NCBI GenBank assembly: GCA_046590205.1
Contig: JBKJTT010000091.1
Span: forward strand, 25,950-89,949
Length of the DNA stretch: 64,000 nt
Source of the DNA: DATDEW01 sp046590205
GTDB lineage: Bacteria > Bacteroidota > Ignavibacteria > Palsa-1295
Reading direction: 5' to 3'
Shown here: piece by piece, positions 52,978 to 61,064 of the stretch
How positions within the stretch are numbered: position 1 is the first letter of the stretch
How the letters are laid out: each line of letters starts with the position of its first letter
Position numbers and translations under genes: made by a program
Notes under the pieces: model-generated
What the model saw: only the letters and a program-made list of their open reading frames with translations
What the model was told of the DNA's origin: nothing
Databases searched by the model: none

Positions 52978-54150
52978 TCAGTTCCTTTTATAAGGATTAT
53001 CTGAGTATCGGCGCGCATCAGCGTGGGCTCCGCCGCCGTCTTTCATCTGGAGGACACGGTTATACATCAGCATTGCATTCTTTCTGTCACCACGGGCATC
53101 GTAAGCCATCCCCATCATGAGTTCAGACTTGGTAACCCACCAGGTTGCTTCTTTTGGGGTAATTTTATGTGAAAGGAGATTTGAGTTGTAGAAATAGTAC
53201 AAAGCTGAATCAAGATCCCCACCTTTTCGATTGAGGTATGCTAATCCTATAAAGTACATCGCTTCTCGTGCTTGCTTTATCGTATATCCTTCTTTTTTTG
53301 CTCGAGACCTTGCAAGCATGAGGCGATAGGTGGAATCGTATGCGTTAATCATTCCTAAGCTATACTGATTGAACCCAAGATAGTGAAGGAAGTTAGAATT
53401 GTTCGGATAGGTTGTTGCAAGTTCTTTTGAGTACGGATATGATGCTTGATAGTTCTTTTCATACAGATAAAATATCTTCATGAGTTCATACTTTGCTTCG
53501 GTTCTCGAGTATGTTGCTTTCTGCCCGGCAAGTTCAAGCATCTGGAGTCCGGCACGTTTATTCCCTCCTGCAAACATCCCAATAATGGGGGCTAGGGAAG
53601 GGTTGTCTTCCTTGACCATCTCTACATAAAAGTTATACAACCCTCTTCCGAATAGCACATCACCATTCGAGGGTATTCTCTCTTCGAGTATATTTAAATA
53701 CTTGATTCCTTCTTTCGCGTCACCGAGAAGGATACCGATCGCATCTTGCCAGTTCGGTCGGATAGCGAAAATTCGCGCTCGCATTCCAAGTGCGCCGCCT
53801 TTGTAAAATAATCCAGCAAGGTCATACTCATTCTCTTCAAGGCGTTTTTCTGCCTTCTCGATTGCGAGATTGAGCTGTTTACGGTATGCTTCGTCGTAGC
53901 CGGTGTTATCCGTGTTCGTGATAGCGCGCCAAAAATTTACCATGGCTTTGAAAAAATAACCGGAAGGATGCTCGGGATCTGCTGCGATAACCGCATCAAA
54001 TGTTCTATCGGCTGCTGCATAATCCATGTTGTAGGTCTTCTCCATACCTTGCTTTATCAAGGATTCAATAGGACCTGATTGTAATGCCCATTGCGCTGAT
54101 GCAGTTGAGCAGCACAAAATTAATAATAATATATATGAATAGTGTTTCAT
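52978..54150 (-). CDS. Exported TPR-like protein
   Basis: 390 aa from the ATG at 54150 (MKHYSYILLLILCCSTASAQ, signal peptide); an ATG at 54162 is in frame. The mature protein is alpha-helical, with TPR-like units: YNMDYAAADRTFDAVIAADPEHPSGYF (in two pieces), AKYELMKIFYLYEKNYQASYPYS, and near the end MGMAYDARGDRKNAMLMYNRVL. Probably a periplasmic scaffold protein. 56 bp downstream of the MBL gene and 57 bp before the response regulator. Confidence 0.85.
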   Translation of the reverse strand: MKHYSYILLLILCCSTASAQWALQSGPIESLIKQGMEKTYNMDYAAADRTFDAVIAADPEHPSGYFFKAMVNFWRAITNTDNTGYDEAYRKQLNLAIEKAEKRLEENEYDLAGLFYKGGALGMRARIFAIRPNWQDAIGILLGDAKEGIKYLNILEERIPSNGDVLFGRGLYNFYVEMVKEDNPSLAPIIGMFAGGNKRAGLQMLELAGQKATYSRTEAKYELMKIFYLYEKNYQASYPYSKELATTYPNNSNFLHYLGFNQYSLGMINAYDSTYRLMLARSRAKKEGYTIKQAREAMYFIGLAYLNRKGGDLDSALYYFYNSNLLSHKITPKEATWWVTKSELMMGMAYDARGDRKNAMLMYNRVLQMKDGGGAHADARRYSDNPYKRN

Positions 54151-54206
54151 TGAACCTGTCATTAATTATCGTCTACAGGGAGTATATGCAAAGGTCGTAC
54201 CAATTG

Positions 54207-55052
54207 TTACTCCACTACAACAGGTTTAAACCCTCTTTCAGTGCTCTCAAGTTGGATAAGGGGAGAAATAGGGTCATGCTCAAGGAAAAGCTGCCATTTC
54301 TCCTCGTACATTCTGGGGATGTTTGTTTTCTTCTCTTCGAGAGTAGTCAGGGGAAAATTATCATATCCCATGATGTAAGGGATATTGATATGAGCTTTCG
54401 TCGGGAAAAGATCGGCCGAGAAAAACACATGGTTCGTGCCATCGGTGATACGCGGCAATTGTTGTGCTTTCGTATGACCATTAAAGATATGCAGATGGAT
54501 GCCGGGAAATAATTCTCCTTCGCCTTCAACTTCTTCGAGCATACCTTCGGCGGCAAGCGGCTCCCAATCATGTTTTAAGTAGCTTGCTCTATCTTTTTCG
54601 GTTGGGTTTCTTGCCCAAGCCAGATTTTCCTTTTGTACGTAATGTTTCGCATTCGGGAATGTAGGGACAAGTTTGCCATCAGAGGTTTGCATTACGGAAC
54701 CACCGCAATGATCGAAATGAAGATGCGTTTGAATCACATCGGTGATGTCTTCTGGTTTCAATCCCACCTTTGCCAACGAGCTGAGCAGAGTAAATTCTGT
54801 ATTATCAAGTTTGTATATCTTCTTTGCCTTATCATCATACTTCTCGCCCATGCCGCTATCAATGAGGATATTCTTCCCATTACCTTGGACAAGAAGCACC
54901 CGAAGTGCCATCGGGATGCGGTTCTCATCATCAGGCGGGTTCGTCCGGCTCCAAAGATTCTTCGGAACGACACCGAACATTGCGCCGCCATCAAGGGCAA
55001 AACTCCCTGTTTCGATAGAGGTAAGGGTATAAGGTCCTATTTGTATCTTCAT
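54207..55052 (-). CDS. MBL-fold metallo-hydrolase
   Basis: 281 aa from the ATG at 55052; the frame extends upstream through the preceding terminator, so that part is not used. Zinc motif THLHFDHCGG near residue 104 (HxHxDH), a later His in FNGHTKAQQLP, Asp in FFSADLFPTKAH. Sequence order and the ILIDSGMGEK start resemble the AHL-lactonase/quorum-quenching-like MBL subgroup, but substrate specificity cannot be read from sequence. Follows a terminator, so it likely has its own promoter. Confidence 0.93.
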   Translation of the reverse strand: MKIQIGPYTLTSIETGSFALDGGAMFGVVPKNLWSRTNPPDDENRIPMALRVLLVQGNGKNILIDSGMGEKYDDKAKKIYKLDNTEFTLLSSLAKVGLKPEDITDVIQTHLHFDHCGGSVMQTSDGKLVPTFPNAKHYVQKENLAWARNPTEKDRASYLKHDWEPLAAEGMLEEVEGEGELFPGIHLHIFNGHTKAQQLPRITDGTNHVFFSADLFPTKAHINIPYIMGYDNFPLTTLEEKKTNIPRMYEEKWQLFLEHDPISPLIQLESTERGFKPVVVE

Positions 55053-55067
55053 CTTAGGAAAGCTATA

Positions 55068-55096
55068 AATCAAAAGCGGCTCTTGAGAGCCGCTTT
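55068..55096 (-). terminator. Rho-independent terminator after ferredoxin gene
   Basis: An 11-bp stem (55096-55086 with 55083-55073 on the minus strand) with a 2-base loop, followed by TTTTGATTT. It lies between the ferredoxin stop (55110) and the MBL start (55052). Confidence 0.75.
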
Positions 55097-55109
55097 CTGA
55101 AAACAATAA

Positions 55110-55454
55110 TTATCTCTTACGATTCGGGTCAACATCATCAAGCCATGCGACCTTTGCCTCGAGCTGTTCTTTTGGCTCAACCCAGTTCGGGTCAGGCAAG
55201 CAGCAATCAACAGGGCATACAGCAGCGCACTGTGGCTCATCATGGAAGCCGACACACTCTGTACATTTATCAGGTACGATGTAGAAATAATCGTTCGAGT
55301 GAAAACCAACAGCGCCCGATGGGCTTGGGTCTGCAGGACCGTAGCTTTGACCTGCTAATGCCCAGTTCGCTCCACCTTCATAGATTGCGGTGTTCGGACA
55401 CTCCGGCTCGCATGCACCACAATTAATGCATTCGGTTGTGATTAAAATTGCCAT
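55110..55454 (-). CDS. Dicluster 4Fe-4S ferredoxin, YfhL-like
   Basis: 114 aa. Strong Shine-Dalgarno (AAGGAG, 9 nt before the ATG). First cluster CINCGACEPECP, second CTECVGFHDEPQCAAVCP, the YfhL/chlorobial-type spacing with an 8-residue gap. A ~45-residue insertion with VGFHSNDYFYIVPDK separates the clusters, as in Bacteroidota homologues. Low-potential electron carrier in the cytoplasm. Its redox partner is not obvious; trxB lies nearby but uses NADPH. Confidence 0.95.
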   Translation of the reverse strand: MAILITTECINCGACEPECPNTAIYEGGANWALAGQSYGPADPSPSGAVGFHSNDYFYIVPDKCTECVGFHDEPQCAAVCPVDCCLPDPNWVEPKEQLEAKVAWLDDVDPNRKR

Positions 55455-55551
55455 AAAAAACTTCTCCTTAAATAATAAAATCGTTGCGAAATAAACACGT
55501 TCACCATTCGGCTTAGTTCATAATAAATGAATTGCTTATAAAGACTGATTC

Positions 55552-55926
55552 TTAATGACTATGAATTTCGATAAGAGGAAAATATTCGTCTGCTACTGCG
55601 TAGTTTGCATTTTGTGATTGCATTGTTAAAGCACCATCAAGGCAATGATCTAATTCACTTCGGAGTTTTTCAAGGTTGATTCCGAAATAATCTGGCGCAT
55701 ACTGTCGAAGTTTATCAAGCGACTTGGTGTACTGACTTATCGCTCCTGTTGTGTTGCCATTTGTAAGATGATACGAACCGACTGCTGCTTGTATCATGCC
55801 TTGCAAGAACAGACGTCGCTCGCTTCTCTCAACTTGCCAAAGTTCTTCCCACTCATCGTGACAATCGAAGAACTCTTTATTGTTGAATAGCTCAACTCCA
55901 TGTGCAAATTGCTCTTCGAATGTCAT
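55552..55926 (-). CDS. DUF309 domain-containing protein
   Basis: 124 aa, cytoplasmic. DUF309 hallmarks: FAHGVELFNNKEFFDCHDEWEELW-type start (FFDCHDEWEELW), LFLQGMIQAAVGSYHL, NTTGAISQYTKSLDKL. Helical family found in many phyla; function unknown. It is 16 bp downstream of trxB, probably in one transcript with queG and trxB. Confidence 0.9.
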   Translation of the reverse strand: MTFEEQFAHGVELFNNKEFFDCHDEWEELWQVERSERRLFLQGMIQAAVGSYHLTNGNTTGAISQYTKSLDKLRQYAPDYFGINLEKLRSELDHCLDGALTMQSQNANYAVADEYFPLIEIHSH

Positions 55927-55942
55927 GACTTGTGAAGTAGTC

Positions 55943-56881
55943 TTAAAGCGGATTGGCTTCTATATACCGCTCTGCATCAATTGCGGCTGTGCAGCCACTT
56001 CCGGCTGCTGTTACTGCCTGGCGATAGACATGGTCTTGGCAATCACCGCATGCGAATACGCCGTCGATATTCGTATAACTTGATTTACCAACAGTCTCGA
56101 TGTAGCCGACATCGTTCATCGTTATCATACCTTTGAATATCTTGGTGTTTGGTTCATGTCCAATTGCAACGAAGATACCGTTTGTAGCAACGTCGGTAAC
56201 TTCACCTGTGACTGTGTTCTTTACTTTTGCACCTGTAACGCTCTTGCGACCTAAGTCATCAGTTGCACCGAGCACATCAACGATCTCCGCATTGAGCATC
56301 CACTTTATCTTCTCGTTGGCTTGCGCTCGTTCGAGCATGATCTTCGATGCACGGAATTCCTCGCGGCGATGCACAATAGTTACGGTCTTGCAGAAGCGCG
56401 TAAGGTAAATTGCTTCTTCCATTGCAGTATCTCCGCCACCGACGATGAGTACATCCTGATTGCGGAAGAAAAATCCGTCGCATGTAGCGCAGGCAGATAC
56501 ACCGTAGCCCATATAGACCATTTCGGATTCCACACCCAAAAGCTTTGCTTTCGCACCTGTTGCGATGATGACAGATTCGCTTTCATACATCGTCTCGCCA
56601 ACCCATACTTTAAAGGGGCGTACGGAGAGGTCAACTTGTGAGACATACTCGAAGCGACAGTCTGCGCCAAAACGCTGTGCCTGCTTACGCATGACGTTCA
56701 TGAGTTCAGGTCCCTGAATGCCATGCTCGAAGCCGGGGAAGTTCTCGACCTCTGTCGTGATCGTGAGCTGTCCACCTGGCTGATCGCCTTCAAAGACAAT
56801 TGGCTTGAGGTTAGCGCGAGCTGAATAAAGTGCGGCGGTAAGCCCTGCAGGTCCTGATCCGATAATGATTACTTTTTCCAT
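55943..56881 (-). CDS. trxB: Thioredoxin reductase
   Basis: 312 aa, standard low-Mr length. FAD motif IIIGSGPAGLTAALYSARA at the N-terminus, GGQLTITTEVENFPGF, redox centre Cys131-Ala-Thr-Cys134 (CATCDGFFF), NADP motif VLIVGGGDTAMEEA, then GVFACGDCQDHVYRQAV near the end. Reduces thioredoxin with NADPH. Thioredoxin itself is not in the window. 9 bp after queG. Confidence 0.97.
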   Translation of the reverse strand: MEKVIIIGSGPAGLTAALYSARANLKPIVFEGDQPGGQLTITTEVENFPGFEHGIQGPELMNVMRKQAQRFGADCRFEYVSQVDLSVRPFKVWVGETMYESESVIIATGAKAKLLGVESEMVYMGYGVSACATCDGFFFRNQDVLIVGGGDTAMEEAIYLTRFCKTVTIVHRREEFRASKIMLERAQANEKIKWMLNAEIVDVLGATDDLGRKSVTGAKVKNTVTGEVTDVATNGIFVAIGHEPNTKIFKGMITMNDVGYIETVGKSSYTNIDGVFACGDCQDHVYRQAVTAAGSGCTAAIDAERYIEANPL

Positions 56882-56890
56882 ACTTGTATA

Positions 56891-57811
56891 TTACTTCAAC
56901 ATTCTCGCGTTCCGTTTTAGCCCTGCGAGCTTTGTCCGTTTTACGGGTGACTTCCGAAAACGTTTTGCGAACTCCTCTTGCTCCATTGATTCTATCTTTT
57001 CTTTTGTCAAGTGCAAGTTTTCTTGACGTGGCTCAAACTCCTTCATTGGCGTCGGCTCGCTAAAACTATTCCAAGGACATACATCTTGACAAATATCACA
57101 GCCATAAAGCCAACCGTCCATCTTATCTGCAAGTTCGGAAGGTATCTCGTTCATAGGTTTGAGTTCAATTGTAAGATAGGATATACATTTTGTTGCATCA
57201 ACGAGATATGGCGCGACGATGGCATCGGTCGGACATGCCTCAATGCAGGCATTGCACGTACCGCACATATCTTCGGCAGGTGTGTCTGGGATAAGTTCGA
57301 GATTAAGGATTATCTCCGAAAGAAACACCCATGAACCGACTTCGCGTGTAATGACATTCGTATGTTTTCCTATCCAACCGATACCGGCTCGCTCTGCTAC
57401 AACCTTATCCATCATCGGACCTGTATCGCAGTAATATTGCCCTTCGGCTTCGGGTGCAATTTCTTTTATCTTGACAAGAAGTTTTTCAAGTTTCTCCCAT
57501 ATCACCTCATGATAATCATCACCCCATGCATATCGTGATATTTTATTTTTCTCTGGAGTGGCGGTCGGTGTGTAATAATTCAGCGCAAGAGAAAGAATGC
57601 TTTTTGCAGAAGGCAGGATGAGCTTTGGGTCATGGCGTTTGTCATGGTTACGTTCCATATACGCCATCATGCCGTGCATTCCACGTTTTACCCACTCATC
57701 AAGGTGCTTTGCGGCATCATCAAAGGGTTCGGCAGAGGTAACGCCGACTTTCGTAAACCCCGCCTCGAGAGCAAGTCCTTTGATGCGTGATGTGAGGGTT
57801 TGCGTTGTCAT
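56891..57811 (-). CDS. queG: Epoxyqueuosine reductase QueG
   Basis: 306 aa from the ATG at 57811 (MTTQTLTSRIKGLALEAGF); the frame extends upstream to 57874 without family similarity. Conserved blocks: GFTKVGVTSAEPF, MHGMMAYMERN, YYCDTGPMMDKVVAERAGIGW (two overlapping pieces, with the active Asp), GKHTNVI, then two 4Fe-4S motifs CGTCNACIEACP and CDICQDVCPWN. Catalyses the last step of queuosine synthesis using cobalamin. First gene of queG-trxB-DUF309. Confidence 0.95.
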   Translation of the reverse strand: MTTQTLTSRIKGLALEAGFTKVGVTSAEPFDDAAKHLDEWVKRGMHGMMAYMERNHDKRHDPKLILPSAKSILSLALNYYTPTATPEKNKISRYAWGDDYHEVIWEKLEKLLVKIKEIAPEAEGQYYCDTGPMMDKVVAERAGIGWIGKHTNVITREVGSWVFLSEIILNLELIPDTPAEDMCGTCNACIEACPTDAIVAPYLVDATKCISYLTIELKPMNEIPSELADKMDGWLYGCDICQDVCPWNSFSEPTPMKEFEPRQENLHLTKEKIESMEQEEFAKRFRKSPVKRTKLAGLKRNARMLK

Positions 57812-57905
57812 TAGAGGTATCGAACAGCACCCAATAGCAGAGTCATTCCGCTTTACGGGAACAGGATAGCCCAAGAAGCCGTTTTCCTCGTTCCTCTGAT
57901 AAAGG

Positions 57906-57979
57906 GGGCCTATAGCTCAGTTGGTTAGAGCGTCCGCCTGATAAGCGGGAGGTCAGTGGTTCAACTCCACTTAGGCCCA
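57906..57979 (+). tRNA. tRNA-Ile (GAT)
   Basis: Acceptor stem GGGCCTA/TAGGCCC, D arm GCTC/GAGC, anticodon stem TCCGC/GCGGG with loop CTGATAA and anticodon GAT at 57940-57942, T arm around GGTTCAACTCC. Discriminator A; CCA is not encoded. First of a tandem pair. Confidence 0.96.
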
Positions 57980-58050
57980 CGAAAAAGAAATAATTAGGAA
58001 TTTGAAATTTCAAATTACGAATTGGTGTTAAGTGCATTCGTAATTGAACT

Positions 58051-58123
58051 GGGCCCTTAGCTCATCTGGTAGAGCGACTGATTTGCATTCAGTAGGTAAG
58101 GAGTTCGACTCTCCTAGGGTCCA
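58051..58123 (+). tRNA. tRNA-Ala (TGC)
   Basis: Acceptor GGGCCCT/AGGGTCC, containing the G3-U70 identity pair of alanine tRNAs; anticodon stem ACTGA/TCAGT with loop TTTGCAT and anticodon TGC at 58084-58086; T arm GGAGTTCGACTCTCC. CCA not encoded. 71 bp after tRNA-Ile. No rRNA flanks the pair. Confidence 0.96.
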
Positions 58124-58127
58124 CAAC

Positions 58128-58155
58128 AAACGCGGCAGCCATGCCGCGTTTTGCA
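58128..58155 (+). terminator. Rho-independent terminator after tRNA genes
   Basis: A 10-bp stem AAACGCGGCA/TGCCGCGTTT (58128-58137 with 58142-58151), loop GCCA, followed by TGCATTTTT. Four bp after the tRNA-Ala end. Confidence 0.85.
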
Positions 58156-58186
58156 TTTTTATACTCCAATCTGTGTTCACTATACT

Positions 58187-59155
58187 ATGAAACTGCATCT
58201 ATATGTAATAGTATTTTTAGGTCTTGCAACATTCCTCGGTTGCTCCAATGACATAGTTGATACCACAAAAGGGAAAGGCATTGAGTTGACTCTCAAGAAC
58301 TTTACCCCGTCACGCACTGGTGAGACCTATGCTCTGTGGTTCGCATTCCCGAAGTCATCTATCGTCCCAAAAGGAGCACAGCCGCAGCATGGTACACTCG
58401 TTTTTAAGCTTGTCTCTACTTTTGATGTTGATGCTTCGGGTAAGATCATCGGTCTTGATACAACGAACCTTGAGGCAAAGCTCGGAAAAGATTTGGCGCT
58501 TGCAGTTCATGCATTAGTATCGGTCGAGCAAGTTGGAGTTGTTGTTGATTCACCTAGAGTGCCCTTTCTCGTTGGCGATTTGACAGGATCTGCATCAACA
58601 GGAAAAGCAACTCTCACAACGGCGCATCCTGAAGCAATCGGTTTTGATTTTCTCGGAGTTACAGCAAAGGCAACATTCGCCTCACCAGACTATGCGCCGA
58701 ATGATTATAAAGGTGAACTGTATCTGATGAATGCAACAAGTGCAACATCAATCAGCAGCGGGCTTGATAAACTCCCGCCGCTCCGGACGACATGGGAATA
58801 TGCTATGTGGGCTGTTGATTCATCAACCGAATCGCATCCGCCGTTCAATATCTTTTACGGTTACTTTTTAGTGCCTAACGGAAATGATTCAAATCCGAAT
58901 GATAACCGATTTGCGTATCCTGGTGGAAGGTATCCCGCTGATACAACTCAACCTGTAAAGGATTTGGTAATAAGTAATCAGATCAATGTCTATGTATCGC
59001 TTGAGCCAAACTTCGGGACAGTTCGTCCTATAGTGCCCTTTGGTGCTATCATAGCTCATGGTCTCGCGCCAACCGGAATTGGAGCTTATATTCCGTTCGT
59101 TTTACCCAATATTGCAGTAAAGCTCCCAAGCGTAGAACTCATAATTAACCGTTAA
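58187..59155 (+). CDS. Lipoprotein of unknown function
   Basis: 322 aa from the ATG at 58187 (MKLHLYVIVFLGLATFLGC, lipobox Cys19); the longer frame starting at 58151 overlaps the tRNA terminator. The mature part is beta-rich, with LTLKNFTPSRTGETYALWF near the start and a matching WEYAMWAVDSS near 205, perhaps two copies of an anti-sigma-K-factor-like or 'ETYALWF'-type domain. No known motif. Its stop overlaps the next ATG (TAATG), so the two lipoproteins are probably made together. Confidence 0.75.
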   Translation: MKLHLYVIVFLGLATFLGCSNDIVDTTKGKGIELTLKNFTPSRTGETYALWFAFPKSSIVPKGAQPQHGTLVFKLVSTFDVDASGKIIGLDTTNLEAKLGKDLALAVHALVSVEQVGVVVDSPRVPFLVGDLTGSASTGKATLTTAHPEAIGFDFLGVTAKATFASPDYAPNDYKGELYLMNATSATSISSGLDKLPPLRTTWEYAMWAVDSSTESHPPFNIFYGYFLVPNGNDSNPNDNRFAYPGGRYPADTTQPVKDLVISNQINVYVSLEPNFGTVRPIVPFGAIIAHGLAPTGIGAYIPFVLPNIAVKLPSVELIINR

Positions 59156-60567
59156 TGCTACCCCAGAGAATACTCTATATTCTTTTCTTTGCATTCGCAC
59201 TATCTTCCTGCGATAGTTTTCCTGACGAACCAATAGCAAAGAATGGCTATCCGGGCAAGGTTGCTGTTATAATCGAGAATAACTGCATGGGTGGAAGCTG
59301 CCACTCTGCTTCAACGAAAGAGAACGGCGGACTTGACCTCTCAAATTGGGATGCGATGATGCGCGGCGATTCGCTCGTCAATGATGTTATCCCATTCAAT
59401 GCTCGTTTAAGTTATCTCTTCCAACATATCAATACAAATCGCGATCGTGGCGAGAAGGCTTTGCCGCGTATGCCGCTTGCTCGTGATCCGCTATCTGACG
59501 ATGACCAAAAAATCATCTATGATTGGATTAATGACGGAGCTAAGTCAAGCGACGGGCGAATCGCCTATGCAAATGTAACAAAGAAGCTGTTCGTCCCAAA
59601 TCAAGGTGAGGATGTTCTATCTGTTATTGACGGGGAAACCAATCGCCTTATCCGAGCAATTCAGTTTGAATCAGGTTCCGAGCCGGCAGCAGTAGCAACT
59701 GACCCCGCGAAAGAACATCTCTTCCTTGGCTTCCAAGATAATAGTGGTACGGTAAAGAAGATTCGCATTTCTGATTATTCGGTAATAGCCGAATTCTCAT
59801 CCGGACTTGCTCCAAAATCACTTATTATCACACCTGACGCGAAGAAGGGATATATCTCAAGTTATCCATCGGCATTTAAGAACCGGATTGGTGTCTTTGA
59901 TCCTCTCACGATGAAGATGATTAAGACCATTGAGACGAAGTTGATACGCTCTTCTCTGGGGATGATATGTTCAAAGGACGGAAAGTATCTTTATGTAACT
60001 GGGTATGAATCGGACAACGTGCTTATCATTGACACACAGTCTGATACTGTTGTTGCAAATATGCGGCCTAGTGAATCAGTGCCCGTAGCACCTGATGATT
60101 CATATTATCCGATATATTCACCTGCATCGCTTGCACTTTCACATGACCAGAAGTATCTTTTCGTAACCTCGACCAATACACAGCGTGTCTATGTCTTTGA
60201 TCTTGAAACAAAAACAGTTAAACAGTTTATTTCTGTCGAGGTATTCCCACGCGGGATAATGGCTGCTCCGGGTACTAATGAGCTTTGGGTAGCAAATGCA
60301 GGGTCCAATGACATTTCGATCATTGACATGACCTCGCTTGAGGTAACAACGATCATCGAGACTGTCGGCAATGAACCTGCTTCGATCGAGTTCTCTAGTG
60401 ATGGCTCACTTGCCTATGTTGCATGTCTTTCAAAGAGCGCAAAATCAGGTCATCATAGCGGCGGTAACCAGCCGTCATCGGTCTTCGTCTTTGACCGTGC
60501 AACCCGTAAGATCATCAAAGAAATTGAAATGCCCGTCTTCTCGGCAGGGATAGTACGAGGGTATTAA
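59155..60567 (+). CDS. Lipoprotein with CX4CH motif and YVTN beta-propeller
   Basis: 470 aa. Lipobox SSC (Cys19). Residues ~33-140 look like a cytochrome-c-like domain with CMGGSCH (Cys44, Cys49, His50) and ALPRMPLARDPLSDDDQKII, the 'M......L....I..WI..GA' end seen in Bacteroidota and planctomycete heme domains. A seven-bladed YVTN-type propeller follows (LFVPNQGEDVLSVIDGETNR, LYVTGYESDNVLIIDT, LWVANAGSNDISIIDM, AYVACLSKS). Possibly surface or periplasmic electron transfer or binding. Heme attachment through CX4CH rather than CXXCH needs proof. Confidence 0.8.
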   Translation: MLPQRILYILFFAFALSSCDSFPDEPIAKNGYPGKVAVIIENNCMGGSCHSASTKENGGLDLSNWDAMMRGDSLVNDVIPFNARLSYLFQHINTNRDRGEKALPRMPLARDPLSDDDQKIIYDWINDGAKSSDGRIAYANVTKKLFVPNQGEDVLSVIDGETNRLIRAIQFESGSEPAAVATDPAKEHLFLGFQDNSGTVKKIRISDYSVIAEFSSGLAPKSLIITPDAKKGYISSYPSAFKNRIGVFDPLTMKMIKTIETKLIRSSLGMICSKDGKYLYVTGYESDNVLIIDTQSDTVVANMRPSESVPVAPDDSYYPIYSPASLALSHDQKYLFVTSTNTQRVYVFDLETKTVKQFISVEVFPRGIMAAPGTNELWVANAGSNDISIIDMTSLEVTTIIETVGNEPASIEFSSDGSLAYVACLSKSAKSGHHSGGNQPSSVFVFDRATRKIIKEIEMPVFSAGIVRGY

Positions 60568-60569
60568 TT

Positions 60570-61064
60570 CTATCTCTTCCCGAGCCGTACAAATATCCTC
60601 GTGTATTTATCTGTGTAGGATATTTCATGTGTGCCGTCCTCGGTTTCCCATCTGCGGTGCGAAACAGATTGGTCTTGCGATGGTACCCCGCGACCAAAAA
60701 ACTTCTCAAAGTATTCAAGTAATGTCTTGCGCACTTCAAAGAAACCACCTCCGTTAAGCGGATGATAGTTCACAACGATGGTTCGTACCTTTGCTCTAAG
60801 CAATTCAACTCGGATGTAAGCCGGCTCCCCAGAGACTCGGATGGAATCGGATTCGATAAGAGTAAGTGAATCAAGTTTGTTCGTCGTGCGACGCTTTGCA
60901 ATCTGCTTCATGATGATGTCAACCGAATCCTGCGTCATCCCGATGTGAATCCCTGCAAGGGAAGGTCGCGGGGGGATATACGATCTGCTCTTCTTTGATG
61001 AAGCAGAAACTTCGAATGAGATAGCGCAAACTACAAGTACTATGATGAACAGACGTATTACCAA
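60570..61064 (-). CDS. Small exported protein of unknown function
   Basis: 164 aa with a TTG start at 61064, overlapping the preceding stop by 7 bp; no ATG or GTG is available near the signal peptide (RLFIIVLVVCAISFEVSAS). The mature part has ALAGIHIGMTQDSV-like wording (LAGIHIGMTQDSVDIIM), similar to SmpA/OmlA-type 'G.t...V' openings, and ends GTHEISYTDKYTRIFVRLG. Function unknown. Converges with the propeller lipoprotein gene, leaving 2 bp. Confidence 0.75.
   Translation of the reverse strand: MVIRLFIIVLVVCAISFEVSASSKKSRSYIPPRPSLAGIHIGMTQDSVDIIMKQIAKRRTTNKLDSLTLIESDSIRVSGEPAYIRVELLRAKVRTIVVNYHPLNGGGFFEVRKTLLEYFEKFFGRGVPSQDQSVSHRRWETEDGTHEISYTDKYTRIFVRLGKR

Noticed and set aside
54633..55100. 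155-codon plus-strand frame across the MBL gene
   Set aside because: Antisense to an MBL hydrolase with complete zinc motif; no coding character.
57906..58123. Remnant rRNA operon around the tRNA pair
   Set aside because: No 16S- or 23S-like sequence in the flanks; queG and a lipoprotein gene lie directly on either side.
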